DNA of 64,000 bases from positions 1,203,501 to 1,267,500 of the forward strand of contig CANXME010000032.1 in NCBI GenBank assembly GCA_948144175.1, given 5' to 3'. The stretch comes from Closterium sp. NIES-65. Lineage: Eukaryota; Streptophyta; Zygnematophyceae; Desmidiales; Closteriaceae. This document shows, piece after piece, positions 12,589 through 24,945 of this stretch. The notes under the pieces were generated by a model. The model ran no database searches. It saw nothing but the letters and a program-made list of their open reading frames with translations, and was not told the DNA's origin. The first letter of the stretch is position 1, and each line of letters starts with the position of its first letter. A program made the position numbers and the translations under genes.

Positions 12589-13169
12589 ATGTTCAATACG
12601 AAAACGCTGTCTTCATCAATCGAATTGCCGATGTAAGTGTTTTTGTAAAACAATTCGAAGGTTTTGTCTTCGCAGTTGCTTCGAAGGTCAACTCCACAGT
12701 TCATCAGTTGAGCAGCAGAAAGAAGGTTGAACTGAAGATCGGCGACGACGAGCACATCCCCGATGTGGATGGTAAAGTTGGTGTCGCTCGACTGTAGGTA
12801 AACTTCACCGATGTCGTATGGTTTGGAGTCGATTGTTGTTTGGGACGGTGATTTTGCACGGTCGTCGCATTCTCTTTGAGCTACTAATGAATGTAGGTGA
12901 TACCACCATGTGTTGTTCGCAGCAGCTATCAAGGTACCAGGTGTTGAAGTTGTCGTGGCTTCGTCGCGCGACGCTGGCGATCTTTGGAGTGGCGATGCGG
13001 TCGACGTCAATGCAGTAAGGCGAGAGATCATTCTCATGCCTTGCGGGAAAGCTAGGAGGAGACTCTGGCGTGCTCGGAGGTAGCTCAAAATCAGGTGGGA
13101 TGTTGGTCGGCCTGTCGATCCAGGGGCTAAGTGTAGGGTCGTTGTTCGGGCTTGGTGTGATTGGGTCGA

Positions 13170-13404
13170 TGTCACGATACTGACTTAGCTAGGAACCGGG
13201 TTTAACTAGGGCTAGGCCAAGCGGGTGACGAGCGTGGCGAGAACAAGGGTCGAGATGATTGACCAAAAGAGTGGGCTTCACTAAATGCAAAGCATACAAT
13301 ATATAGTCGAGAATGATGCACAGGGGGTGGTACACCACCAACAAGAGGTACAAACACTACATTAACTACAACAAGGAAGATAATTATTAAATATAACTTT
13401 AACA
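13170..13404 (-). repeat. 3' LTR of element S
   Basis: 235 bp, TGTCACGATACTGAC to CTTTAACA on the + strand. Homologous to 14788-15041. Confidence 0.82.
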
Positions 13405-14787
13405 CACCCCCTTAGCCTGCTTGTGGTAAGAAATAGTGCAGTCAACACCCCCTGAAGGGGTAAACCTGGCGCAGTGGAAGACGGCAGAGAGGTAAGTGAG
13501 GAGGAGGCGAGAGAGAGAGAGAGGAGAGGAGAGGGATGCAAAGTACGAAGGGGGGAGGTGAGAGAGGGGGATGAGGAGAGGAGGTGAGGGGGGGCCATTC
13601 GTGGCGAACCCCTCTTACTAACCCCCTTTTACAAAGGGGGAGGTGAGAGAGGGATGAGGAGAGGAGGTGGGGGAGCCAGGCGCAGCGAGTCCCTCTTACT
13701 AACCCCCAAATCCCCACCCCCAATCAACCACCCCCCCTCAACCTCACCCCCCAGTTTAGCCGCCCCCTGGAACCGCACCCCCTCCCCCCCTTCCTTCCTC
13801 CACACCCCTGCCCCACCCTCAGTAGTCCCTGCAATGTCCTTCACACGGCAGCCAGCCCCCGCACCCCCCCGTCACCGCCACCTCCCCCCCACAGCAGCAG
13901 CCGCGGGAGGGGGAGGGGCAGGGCAGAGGGTGGTTCTGCAGTGGCTCACGGCGGCCACCATGTCCACACCACCTCCCCCTTAACAGCCACAGTCGCTGAG
14001 AGGAAGGCGACAGGGGAGGGGGGTGTGCGGCGGAGTGCTGCTAGCGCTGTCACTGGCGGTCTCCGCTGGCGTTGTCTCTGCTGGCGGTGTTGCTTCTGGC
14101 GGTGTCTCTGCTTGCGGTGTCGCTGGCGGTGCCTCTGTTGGCGGTGCCTCTGTTGGCGGTCCCGCCACTCCCTTCCCCCATCCCTCTCATCCCCCACTGC
14201 AACTGTAGCTGCACACGGGAACAGCCGCGACAGGGGGTGACAAGAAGGGGCCACGACAGAGAAAGGGGAGGCGACGGGAGGCGACGGGGACGGCGGCAAG
14301 GAATGCATGTGCTGTTGGCGTCGCTGGTGCGCGTGCTGTTGCTAGGGGGTCTGTCGGCGAGTCCGTCGGCTAGCTTGCTGGCAGGCTCGCGGGTCCGCTG
14401 GTTCACCTAATGGCGGGGCCGCGGGGCTGCTGGCTTGTTGGCTAGCGGGTCCTTCGGCAGGTTCGTGGGCGGGTTCGATGACGAGCCCGTCGACGGGTTC
14501 GTCGGCGGTCCCGTTGACTCGCGCACGGGCGGATCCATCGCCGGGCTTGCTGATGCGTACGCTGGCGGGTTTGACGGCGGACTTGCTGACGCTCGCGCTG
14601 GCGGGTCCTCTGGCGGACTTGCTGACGAGCGCACTGGCGGATCAGTCGGCGGTTTTGCGGGCGTGCTCGCCATGGGCCGCGCATGCCATGGGCCAAAAAT
14701 ACGATCGATGGGCGGGTCTACGGGCAGCAGCGGGCAGGAAAGTTGGGCCCATTAACTTAGGTCGAGGATCTTAATCGCTCAATACCA

Positions 14788-15041
14788 TGTCACGATACTG
14801 ACTTAGCTAGGAACTGGGTTTAACTAGGGCCTGGGCTTAGAAGCCTAGGCCAAGCGGGTGACGAGCGTGGCAAGAGCAAGGGTCGAGATGATTGACCAAA
14901 GAAGGGGGCTTCACTAAAAGCAAAGCATACATCATATAGTCGAGAATGATGCACAGGGGGTGGTACACCACCAACAAGAGGTACAAACACTACAGTAACT
15001 ACAGCAAGCAGGATAAATATTAAATACAGTATATCTTTACA
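14788..15041 (-). repeat. 5' LTR of element S
   Basis: 254 bp, TGTCACGATACTGAC to ATCTTTACA on the + strand. It adjoins the primer-site-like sequence on its inner side. Confidence 0.82.
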
Positions 15042-16057
15042 GTTGATTGGCGTGATTGGCGGAATCTCAGTTCCGTCGTAGTAGTGAGTGCCTCTGCGGC
15101 GCGCCATGCAGCTTCAGACTGACCCATTTCCCTTGTCCTTGGATGAGATGCGTGCAGGAGTTTGGGAGGTGCTTGCGACGAAGGGTGGCGACATTGTCCT
15201 TGCCGCGGCTGGAGTTGAGGAAGGCACTAAGGGTTGTTGACCAGGTGAGCTGTTGCTGCGTCTTTTGTTAGCAGCTTTGCGCTTGTAGTAGCGGTCCATC
15301 GTGTGACCTGGTTTCTTGCAGTATTTGTAGAAGAACACTTTTTCCTCTTGTGACTCCCCTTCAGTTGCTCCAGCGAAGAACACTAATTTCTCCCACTTGC
15401 TGTTCTTCTCATTGTACAGGTTGATCTCCTTTTTCTCAGAGAGGAGTGTGGCGCAAAGAGCGGACTCGGAAATGGTTGCTCGAACGCAGAGCAACGACTG
15501 CCATTGACGCCAAATGGGTCCTAGTCCAGAGAGAACCATCGAGACGAACATGTAGTCAAGGAAAGTTCCACCGCGCTTCTTGATGTGGTCGCGCAGATTG
15601 CGGCACCGATTCGTATATGGTCCCGCTTTCTCCCCTTGATTTATTTTGACAGATGTCAGTTGACCTTTTAGGAGACTCATGGTAACTTGATCCGTTGCCA
15701 TTTACGAATTGCGCAGGTGCTCCCAGGATGCTTGCGCGGGTGTCCACTCCGATTTGTAAGAGCGGATGCCAAGTTGCTCGACGGGGGAGAGATTTCGGAG
15801 AAGAGCGGTGTACGCAAGGAGGGACTTGTGGTAGTACCGACTCTTCTCTTGGATGGTTCCTTCCTTCGGGAAAGGTAAGCTCCTGTCGTAGTACATCTAG
15901 ATCTGCGCGGTTGTTGCGAGGAGTTCAAACTCAAAGCTCCATGTGTAGAAACCTTTGCCGTCAAATGGGGTTGAAGTCTTCAGCTCTGAGGTCAAAACAA
16001 ACTTTATTTGCACGGCGGTGATTGCCTCTATTTTCGCGCATTGTTGACTGTCATGCG

Positions 16058-17587
16058 CAGGAGCTCAAGGGAGACCCGGATGCACTGGACATCCCGACCC
16101 CGTGCTCATACGCAAAGGCGATCACGGGTCCGTACTCCTCTCAATGGCAGATAGCCATGGACACAGAGATGGCTTTCTGGAAGTCCACAGGCACCTACGT
16201 CGACGAGGTTCCCCCACCTAGGGCGAACATAGTTGATGGCATGTGGGGCTTCAGTCAGCGTGAGGGGGTCGACTTCTTCCATACCTTCTCCCCCACCCCA
16301 AAGATGACCACTCTTCGGGTGCTAGTGCACTTTGCAGCACAGCGCGACTACGAGCTGCACTCCCTCGACCTCTCGACAGCCTTCCTGCAGGGCAGCCTTC
16401 ACGAGGCTATCTGGTTGCACCGCCCACGTGGCTTCACTGGGTCGTTTCCTGAGGGTACCCAGTGGAGTCTTCGGGGACCAGTCTACGGCCTGCGACAGGC
16501 GCCCCGTGAGTGGCACGACACACTGAGGACTACACTTGCGGCTTTTGGCTTCGCTCCCTCGACTGTTGGCCCTTCGCAGTTTTTGCGCACAGACACTTCC
16601 ATGCCGCCGTTCTACGTTCTTGTGTACGTTGACGACTTGGTTTTTGCTACTGCTGACACTGAGGCTCTGGCCTTAGTGAAGGCGGAGCTGCAGGAGAGAC
16701 ACACCTGCACTGACCTGGGTGAGCTGCGGAGCTATCTTGGCTTGCAGATCACCCGGGACAGAGCACGCCGCACCATCACCCTCACTAAGTAACACATGGT
16801 GCAGCAGGTCCTTCAGCACTTCGACTTCTCGTGGTCCTTGCCACAGTCCACTCATCTGTCTACAGGCCACTCGCTCTCAACTCCACCTTCGGACGAGTCC
16901 GTAGAGCCGAGTGGTCCGTACCCAAAGCTTGTGGGTTGCCTCATGTACCTAATGACCTGCACACGACCTGACCTCGCATACCCTCTCAGCCTCCTGGCTC
17001 GCTACATGGCTCCTGGTAGACACCGAAAGGTGCACTAGGAAACTGCGAAGAGGGTATTGCATTACGTGTGCAGTACATTGGGCATGGGGCTTGTGCTTGG
17101 AGGACCCAGTCCAGTTGTTCTCACCGGTCACTCAGACGCTTCTTGGGCTGACGACACAGGGTACAGCTTCAGCCTTGGCGCGGGTTCTGTCTCGTGGAGG
17201 TCCACTCGCTCGTCTTCTGTACTTAGTTCCTGCTGTGAGGCCGAGATCTATGCTGGGGCTATGGCTGCACAAGAGCTCCGCTGGCTGACCTACGTGCTGT
17301 CTGACTTGGGTGAGTGGCCTCGTTCTCCTCCAGTTCTGCACTTCGACAAAAGGGCCATGATTGCCTTGTGTCAGGACCAGAGACTGGAGCACAAAACGAA
17401 GCACATTGCTCTCCGTTACTTCCTCACACGAGAGCTGCAGCAGCGTGGTCAGCTTCGTCTTGCTTACGTGGCCACATTGGCCAACAGTGCCGATGTCTTC
17501 ACCAAGGCCATTGGGTCTGGTGATCATCAGCGTTTCTGCACTGCTCTTGGGCTTGTGCCCACTCTGCCTCACCTGCTTGTCTCTTGA
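16058..17587 (+). pseudogene. RT-RNase H region of copia B (fossil)
   Basis: Shows GDPDALDIPTPCSYA, SSQWQIAMDTEMAFWKSTG, the RT block FSPTPKMTTLRVL, SLDLSTAFLQGSLHE, the active-site block YVDDLVFAT (about 16620-16650), the RNase H blocks SDASWADD and SSCCEAEIYAGAMAAQELRW, and ends PTLPHLLVS. The family is the same as F, G and H. Only the 3' portion of pol is present, with a few breaks. Confidence 0.85.
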
Positions 17588-17840
17588 TCTTGCTTTGCCC
17601 TCGTTTTATACTGATATATATGAGTATACCTGCATTCTTACACTTGCTAGGTTGTGCTCAGTGTACTGCTCTTGCTATCATAAACTCTGCATGTGAATGG
17701 CCTTGTGACCACTTGCTTGTGCTCGGAATGGGTGGTGATCTTGAGATCCACCCTGAGCTTTGCTTTGTCTTGCTTCATCTCTTTACTGGTCTTGTGACCA
17801 TTGCTTGCGCTGGCTATCCCCCACGTCGCCTATGCGGGTG

Positions 17841-17906
17841 TGTCCAAATATTTGTGTTCAATGTTGTCTAGGCTATATAGGGGCTAGCCTTAGGGGGTAC
17901 AGAATT
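17841..17906 (+). repeat. First half of B's 3' LTR
   Basis: Begins TGTCCAAATATTTG after the purine tract and is cut by E. The second half lies at 33203-33270. Confidence 0.7.
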
Positions 17907-18039
17907 TGTTAGAATATGCTGGCAGGAATGATTGTATTGAGAAGGAAGGGCAGTACAAGTGGTCCTAAGCCTAGAGTGTTCTACCCCTTGTAGGCTAACC
18001 CACTATAGCCTAGAGATAACACAAACATACAGTTTGACA
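17907..18039 (-). repeat. 3' LTR of E
   Basis: 133 bp, TGTTAGAATATG to CAGTTTGACA on the + strand. Next to the purine tract on its inner side. Confidence 0.85.
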
Positions 18040-18285
18040 CACCCCCATAGGCTAAGTGGGACATAGCAAACACAACACACGGTCACAAGACCAGTCAAGT
18101 AGGAGAACAAAGCAAAGCAAAGCTCATGGTGGATCTCAAGGACACCACACAATATGAGCACAAGCAAGCGGCCACAAGGCCAGTTCACATGCAGAGTTAT
18201 AACAGCAAGGCAGTACACTGATCACGACCTAGCAAGAGCAAACATGCAGGCATAAATATATATATCAGTGTACAACAAGAGCAAG

Positions 18286-20540
18286 TCAAGCAACCAGCAA
18301 GTGAGGCAAAGTGGGGACAAGCCCAAGAGCAGTGCGAAAACGCTGATGGTCACTAGACCAAAGGGCCTTGGTGAAGACATCAGTAGTGTTGGCCCGAGAG
18401 GCCACGTAAGCAAGGCGCAGCTGACCACGCTGCTCCAGCTCACGCGCAAGGAAGTAGCGAAGAGCAATGTGCTTTGTTCTGTGCTCCAGTCTCTGCTCGC
18501 AACACAATGCAAGCATTGCCTTGTTGTCGACGTACAGAATTGGAGGAGAACGAGGCCGCTCCCCCAAGTCGGTCAGCAGGTAGGTCAGCCAGCGTAGCTC
18601 CTGTACAGCCATGGCCCCAGCGTAGATCTCGGCCTCGCAGCTAGAGCCAAGCACAGAAGAAGATAGAGTGGACCTCCACAAGACAGAACCAGAGCCAAGA
18701 CTAAAGGTATAACCCTGTGACGAACGCTGCGTAGCCAAGTCATTGGCCCAAGAAGCGTCAGAGTGTCCTGTGAGTACCACAGAACCCCGTCCTCCAACCA
18801 TGAGCCCCATGCCCGATGTACTGCACAAGTAATGTAGTACCCTCTTCGCAGCATCCCAGTGCACCTTTCGGTGTCTACCAAGAGCCACGTAGCGAGCCAG
18901 AAGGCTGAGAGGGTACGCGAGGTCAGGTCGTGTGCACGTCATCAGGTACATGAGGCAACCCACAAGCTCTGGGTACGGACAACTCGGCTCTACGGACTCG
19001 TCCGAAGGTGGAGCTGAGAGCAAGTGGCCGGTAGACAGGGGAGTGGGTTGTGGCGAGGAGAACTGGAAGCCGAAGCGCTGAAGGACCTGGTGCACCATGT
19101 GTGACTGAGTCAGGGTGATGGTGCGCCGTGCTTTGTCCCGTGTGATCTGCAAGCCAAGATAGCTCCGCAGCTCACCCAGGTCTGTGCACGTGTGTCTCTC
19201 CTGCAGCTCCGCCTTCACTAGGGCCAGTGCCTCAGTGTCGGCAGTAGCAAAAACCAAGTCGGCGACGTACACGAGGATGTAGAACGGCGGCAGAGTAGTG
19301 TCAGTACGTAGAAACAGCGACGGGTCAGCAGTTGAAGTAGCAAACCCGAGAGCCGCAAGTGTTGTCCTCAGTGTGTCGTGCTACTCGCGGGGCGCCTGAC
19401 GCAGGCCGTACACTGGTCCCGTAGGCTCCACTGGGTACCCTCAGGAAACGACCCAGTGAAGCCCTCTGGAAGGCGCAACCACGTGGCCTCGTGAAGGCTA
19501 CCCTGCAAGAAAGTTGTCGAGAAGTCGAGGGAGTGCAGCTTGTAGTCACGCTGAGCTGCAACGTGTAGCAACACCCGAAGAGTGGTCATCTTCGGGGTGG
19601 GGGAGAGGGTCTGAAAGAAGTCGACCCCCGCACGCTGACTGAAGCCTCGAGCAACGTAACGTGCCTTGAAGGCAGGCGGAGAACCTGGCGGCCGCTTCAC
19701 CCTGAAAATTCACATGCCACTGAAGATGTTCGCCCCAGGTGGGGGAACCTCGTTGATGTAGGTGCCTGTGGACTTCCAGGAAGCCATCTCTGCGTCCATG
19801 GTTGTCTGCCACTGAGAGGAGTACTCACCCGATATCGCCTCTCTGTAAGAGCGCGGGGTGGGGATGTCAAGTGCATCCGGGTCTCCCTCAGGGGCAAGCA
19901 TCATGGTCGTGAAATGGGGTGCAGCGGCCGCAAGTCATTCCAGCTCCTCCTGTCTATCCTCAAGAACGTCACAGCCAAGGGCAGTCTCACCCCCGACGGA
20001 CAGAGGACAGGCAGGGAAAGGGTCAAGAACAAGACTCGCAAGGTAGTCTAGGCGGTACACAGCAGCAAAGTCAACGAGCTCAGCGACTAAAGCAGACGCA
20101 GCAGGAGACGAGAACGAAGGGTCAGTCACCACCGTAGCCAGAAAGCGAGTAACAGTCGTACTGGATGCACGAGCAAGGTCAGACGGAGGGTCAGGAAGAA
20201 AGGACGCAAGAAGTAAGGGCAGGACAATACGCTATGGAACAGAGGAAGGACGGAGTGTCATATCGTGAGTGCATGGGACAGCCGGAGCACGAGGACGACG
20301 CACACGACGCACACAAGTACGGACAGCGGCACTAGGCTCGGGCTCAAGGTCAAAGCTAGACTCACGCTCTCGACGCTCAGGGGTGGAAGCACGAGTCTCA
20401 GGCTCTCGACGCTCAGACAGGGACTGTGTCACCGCAGTGTAAGGAGCAGGAGTAGGCAGTGGGGAGTGCGGTACGAGCGGCGGCTGAGACTGGTCTGCCG
20501 GTGGAAACAATAACGGAGGAGTAGTACCTGCCACTGGGAA
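18286..20540 (-). pseudogene. RT-RNase H region of copia E (fossil)
   Basis: Minus-strand RT blocks (SYREAISGEYSSQWQTTMD near 19800, KARYVARGFSQRAGVDFFQT near 19640, YV-D-LVFAT near 19260) are followed by RNase H (SDASWANDLATQRSSQGYT, SSCEAEIYAGAMAVQELRW, YVDNKAMLALCCEQ). It ends with PTLPHLLVA at 18286. Broken. Confidence 0.85.
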
Positions 20541-20545
20541 GTCAG

Positions 20546-21412
20546 TGTTGTGTGATGCAATCATATGCATTCATGTATGTCTGCCTCCCATCATATGTTC
20601 GTGCGTTGCATGCGTGTTGTGAGCGTGTGCAAGAATTTGTGTTTTGTGCGGTTTGGTTTTTCTGAGTGTGTGTGAATGTTATTTGGCTTGAGCAGATATC
20701 TGAAGTGTCTCCTCTGCTCAAGAGCTTTCCGACGAACCAAGTATCGCTTCAATCGGAGCACGAACAAGAAAGCTACGTACGTTGGAGTTCGTATGCCTTT
20801 GATATTTGGTTGTGGTGACTATGGGAAGTTGTGGGGTTGACTCAATATGGGGTACAGACTTTTGGGGGTTGGTAAATTCGTCTTGTCTACTGTATTTGCT
20901 GCCAAATGGTTGGGAGAAACCAAACCAGGTTGGCAAGTGTGGCCAAGTTGGGTTGAGGTGGATTGTGGAGGTTGGGATAGTGACAAAGGTCAAAGTTGGG
21001 TTGCCTATGGGGAAGGGAATCGTATGGCATGGGGTTTCCTTGGTTGGGGACTCTCTTGGAACCTTCCCTCTCGTCCTCCTCATCCCTTCCACCTGGTTTA
21101 GTGCTACTCTCATTCTCTTGTGTGAGCTTGTGTGAGACTATTGTGATTGAGTTAAGATTCTATGGCAGCATACCCCCTAGTGCGCCGAAACTGATACCTC
21201 AAGAAATACTTCACCATATTGTACGATTTAAATTGCTAATTGTAGCCACATACTAGGGCTACAACATATCTCAGTTTGGTGAAGTTTTGACAGTGAAATA
21301 TTTGTCGACGGCGTTTCTTGTGAACTCGACTTCTCTGTCCAGAAACTAGGCCCAACGATTTTGAGATATTTCGGCTCCTAATCCTCATAGACTCCGTCCT
21401 TAGTCTCTAACA
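20546..21412 (+). mobile_element. Solo long copia LTR inside E
   Basis: 867 bp, from TGTTGTGTGATGC to AGTCTCTAACA, flanked by an exact 5-bp duplication GTCAG (20541-20545, 21413-21417). Homologous to the long LTRs at 834-1687 and 11724-12588. No internal region is present. This is the usual footprint of LTR-LTR recombination after insertion into E. Confidence 0.9.
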
Positions 21413-21417
21413 GTCAG

Positions 21418-22740
21418 TAGCACCTGGCGGAAAACTGAGAAGGTGGCGAAGAGCACCAGCAGCTCCCGTACCTCCAGCACGAGCAGCTCCTCCAGTACCC
21501 CCAGCAGCACCTCCAGCACCAGTAGCACCTGCGCCTCCAGCACCTCCAATGCCTCCAGCTCCAGCTCCTCCAGCACTAGTAGTACCACCAGTACCTCCTG
21601 TGCCAGCAGCTCCAGTAGCACCTCCAGCACCAGTAGCACCAGCACCTCCAGGGACAGTAGCTCCAGAAGCACCTCCAGCACGAGCAGCACCACCATCTCC
21701 GGCAGCTCCAGTACCTCTAGTACGAGCACCTCCAGGACCACCATCTCCCGCAGCTCCAGCACCAGTAGCACCAGCACCTCCAGTGCCAGCAGCTCCAGTA
21801 CCCCTAGCACCTCCAGGAACAGTAGTACCTCCAGCACCAGCAGCTCCAGTACCACCAGCTCCAGTACCTCCAGCACCGGCAGCACCTCCAGTACTAGCAG
21901 CTCCAGGACCTCCAGCTCCAAGACCCTCAGCACCAGCAGCAGCTCCAGTACCTCCAGCACCAGCAGCACCTCCAGCACCTCCAGGCCTAGCAGCTCCAGT
22001 ACCTACAGCACCAGTAGCACCTCCAGTACGAACAGTAGTACCTCCAGGCCTAGCAGCTCCAGTACCTACAGCACCAACAGCACCTCTAGTACCTCTAGTA
22101 GTACCACCAGCACCTGCAGCACCAGCAGCACCTCCAGGACTAGTAGCTCCAGCACCAGCAGGACCGTACCCTCCACCACCGGGACTGCCTCACCAAACGA
22201 CCCACGCATGAATCGCCTGCGGAGAGAGCGTCTCAAGTAGCGCAGGCTGCGGTGGCTGTCCAGCTCCAGTACCTCCAGTAGTGGTAGTTCTAGCACCTCC
22301 AGCACCAGAAGCACCTCTAGTACCTCCAGCTCCAGTACCTCCAGCACCAGTAGCATCTCTAGTACCTACAGCAGTACCTCCAGGCCTAGTAGCTCCAGTA
22401 CCTCCAGCTCTGGGACCTCCAACAGGGTCACCCACAACTCCACTGCCACTAGGACTCGCAGCACCCCCAGAGTCAGCACCCCCAGAACCAGCACTCCCAG
22501 GCACAGCACTTCCAAAGCCCTCACCCCCTAGCTCAGCACCCCCAGTCTCAGCACCTGTAGTCTCAGCTCTAGTGTCCACAGCAGCAGGCTGCGGAGGCGG
22601 CGAAGACTGTCGAGGCGGAAAACCCGGGGGGGTCTCCAAGTGTGGAGAGCGGCGAGTGGCCGCCGTGTCGTCCGCAACTGGGTCACCCCCCTTAGCTAGG
22701 CCAGAGGAGTCTGAAGAGATCTCCACTGGCTTATCCAAGG
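21418..22740 (-). repeat. Ala/Gly/Ser/Pro spacer repeats of E
   Basis: Low-complexity CTCCAGCACCAGCAGC-type repeat between integrase and RT of E on the minus strand. It corresponds to the GGAEP-type spacer of D, F, G and H. Open frames on the + strand here are shadows. Confidence 0.75.
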
Positions 22741-23760
22741 GGGGTGGGTCGACGTGAGACACACCTGAGGGAGCAGGACCCTGTGGGGGGAGGGGGTCTA
22801 CCGGGGGGGGGGGACTGGTACCAGGAAGAGGGGTGCGAGGGAGACCGGGTGGGACGCTCGCGGGTATAACTGGTTGTAACAGACAGACTCGTCAAAGGTG
22901 ACGTCCTGGGAGGAGAAGACTCGACGCGAGCGCGGGTGGTAGAACTGCCACGGCGGGGCGTCAGTGGGGAAGCCAAGGAAGACGCAGCGGAGAGTGCGAG
23001 AGGAGAGCTTGCTCGCTTTGGAATCGCGAACAAGGGAGACGCGCCCCAGACCCGAAACACTGACGCACCACCGGAGGGTGGGCGAGGTCTCTGGTACAGA
23101 GACACGGGGCTAGAGGTTGAGCTGATGCGCAGTGTATCGGACCGCAAACGGCCACAGAAAATGGGGAGCAGCTGCATGGATCATGGAGGTGTGAGCAACC
23201 TCCATGATCAAGCCAATGCGACGCTCAGCAATCTCATTCTGCTGAGGAGAGGCCGGAAGCGTGAACGTCTGGCAGATGCCCTCGTCTCGACAGAACCCCG
23301 CAAGGAGGTCAGAGGAGAACGCACCGCCCCTGTCAGAGTGCAGACGCAGGACTGGGAAGTCCTGCTCCAACCGCTCGTGCAGCTGGAGATGAGTAGCACG
23401 GATCCAGAAGATCAGGACATCACTGACGTCCGCCTTGCGCCGCAAGGGGAAGACAGAGGTGTAGCGTGTGTAGTCATCAACAACCAGCAGGAAGTAGTAC
23501 TTGCGGTCCATTCCACCGATGGGGGCCGGGCCCCACACATCCATGTGGAGAGTCTGCAGAAGAGCAGTGGTCGGAGGAAACTCGGAGGAGTGAGGAGAGG
23601 CGCGCTGCCGCCCCTCAACGCAAGGAAGGCACGGCGGGGAAAGCGAGCGCAGCAGGGGGGGCAGGGTCCTGGGGAGGCCAGAGACAAGGAGACGGGAGTG
23701 CATGCTGCGTAGATGCGGTAGAGAGGGGTGATCAAGACGGTGGTGTCAGCGCTGAGTCTC
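22740..23760 (-). pseudogene. Integrase region of copia E (fossil)
   Basis: Minus-strand integrase blocks: LPCVEGRQRASPHSS (end of the zinc region), LHMDVWGPAP, FLLVVDDYTRYTSVFPL, LHSDRGGAFSS and NEIAERRIGLIMEVA. The C-terminal part (FYHPRSRRVFSSQDVTFDESV-type) lies near 22900. Broken. Confidence 0.85.
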
Positions 23761-23794
23761 GCGCGTGAGTAATTTGCACGATCAAGACGCAGCT

Positions 23795-23887
23795 TGTCAG
23801 ATTATTATATAGCTGATGCATGTTTGTAGGAGGTACTTGTACTGTTTTCATTCATAGTGCATTCATTCCTCGCTAATGATTCTGAGA
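23795..23887 (+). repeat. 5' LTR of F
   Basis: Starts TGTCAGATTATTATATAGC and ends ATTCTGAGA, immediately before the primer site. Shorter than its partner. Confidence 0.85.
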
Positions 23888-23930
23888 TGGTATCGAGCAG
23901 GTTCCCTAGTGGGAACTGTTCCTAGGGCCC
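23888..23930 (+). promoter_or_regulatory. Primer site, stem-loop and GGGCCC palindrome of F
   Basis: TGGTATCGAGCAGG from 23888, inverted repeat GTTCCCTAGTGGGAAC at 23901-23916, GGGCCC at 23925-23930. Confidence 0.65.
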
Positions 23931-24099
23931 ACCAACCTTTTTTTCCTGCCCGGAGCGCGCTCAGCCCTAGCCCGAGTCGCGCTTTATTTTTTCTTTCCTC
24001 TAGTGGCCCAATTGCGTCGCGCCGCCCTTACGATTTCGTCGCGCCGCCTAAGCGGCTTCGTCGCGCCGCCCCAGACGGCCGCGTCGCGCCGCGCGTGCC

Positions 24100-24870
24100 G
24101 CCCTGCTGTCGCGCGCCGCCCCTCTGGCCTCGGCGCCCACCTCCGCGACTCCGACGCCGCCTTTGACGGCCCCGCAGTCACCTCTGACGACCCCGCCGTC
24201 GCCTCTGACGGCCCCGTCGTCGCCTCTGGCGGCCCCCCGTCGTCGCCTCTGCCGGCCCCGCCGCTGCATCTGACGGCCCCGGCGTCCCCTCTGCCGGCCC
24301 CAACGTCCCCCCTCCCGGCCCCGGCGCCGCCTCTGCAGGCCCCGACGCCGCCTCTGCCGGCCCCGACCCAGTCGCTCCCGGCCCCGACGTCGCCTCCCCT
24401 GGCCCGCGCTCTGCCTCTGCTGCACCTGGCGTCGCCGCTCTCCCGGCAGAACGCCCTCGGCCCCGACGCCGCCTCCCCTAGCCTCTACTGGCCCCGGTGC
24501 CACCTCTCCAGGCAGCGACGCCGCCGCCCAGCAGCCCAGCAGCGGCGCCACCCACCTACGGCGCCGCCTGCCACCTGAGCCGTCGGGCCGCCGCTCCGCC
24601 AGCAGCCGAGCCGCCGCGCCGCCTGACAGCCGCGCCGCCCAGCAGGCGAGCCGCCCGCGCAGCCAAGCAACCGAGCCGCCGAGCCGCCCAACAGCCGAGT
24701 CGCCGCGCCGCCGAGCCGCCCAGCAGCCGAGCCGCCGAGCCGCCCGAGCAGCCGAGCCGCCCAGCAGCCGAGCCGCCCAGCAGCCGAGCCGCCCAGCAGC
24801 CGAGCCGCCTGAGCCGCCCGAGCCGCCCGAGCCGCCCGAGCCGCCTGAGCCCCTCGGTACCTGCACTACC
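24100..24870 (+). repeat. GC-rich tandem-repeat leader of F
   Basis: Degenerate repeats, GGCCCCGxCGxCGCCTCTG units (about 24170-24400), then GCAGCCGAGCCGCC units (about 24600-24850). They lie between primer site and gag. Long minus-strand frames here are shadows. Confidence 0.75.
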
Positions 24871-24945
24871 CGACCTGCCCTGTCTGGTGAGCGCAACACT
24901 GTCCTCTTCGCACTGCCCTCACCCAACTGCTAGTCTACTGCTGTC

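Larger units (their letters stand above)
13170..15041 (-). mobile_element. Small non-coding LTR element S (LARD/TRIM-like)
   Basis: Two homologous LTRs (13170-13404 and 14788-15041) flank 1.38 kb without gag or pol. On the minus strand the primer-site position reads TGGTATTGAGCG just inside the right LTR, and a purine tract GGCTAAGGGGGTG precedes the left one. Flanks are GTCGA and GTTGA, a 5-bp target duplication with one difference. The interior is low-complexity Pro/Ala/Ser-coding repeat (GCGGGTxxxCTGGCGG-type repeats at about 14050-14170 and 14430-14660). The LTRs differ at many sites, so it is older than H or J. Its open frames on both strands have no family resemblance. Confidence 0.8.
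12589..16050 (-). mobile_element. Old Ty1/copia relic R (gag and protease region), split
   Basis: The oldest layer here. Minus-strand gag is visible at about 15110-16010, with landmarks STPFDGKGFYTWSFEFELL, SRYYHKSLLAYTALL and a Cys/His knuckle relic CKKPGHTMDRY. The downstream pre-protease/protease part is at 12589-13169 (WWYHLHSLVA, then IHIGDVLVVADLQFNLLSAAQL, the usual copia 'PDLxxNLLSVxQL' block). The two parts are separated by small element S. The lower end is cut by the LTR of Q. Broken, many breaks. No ends of its own are visible. The right limit near 16050, against element B, is approximate. Confidence 0.75.
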
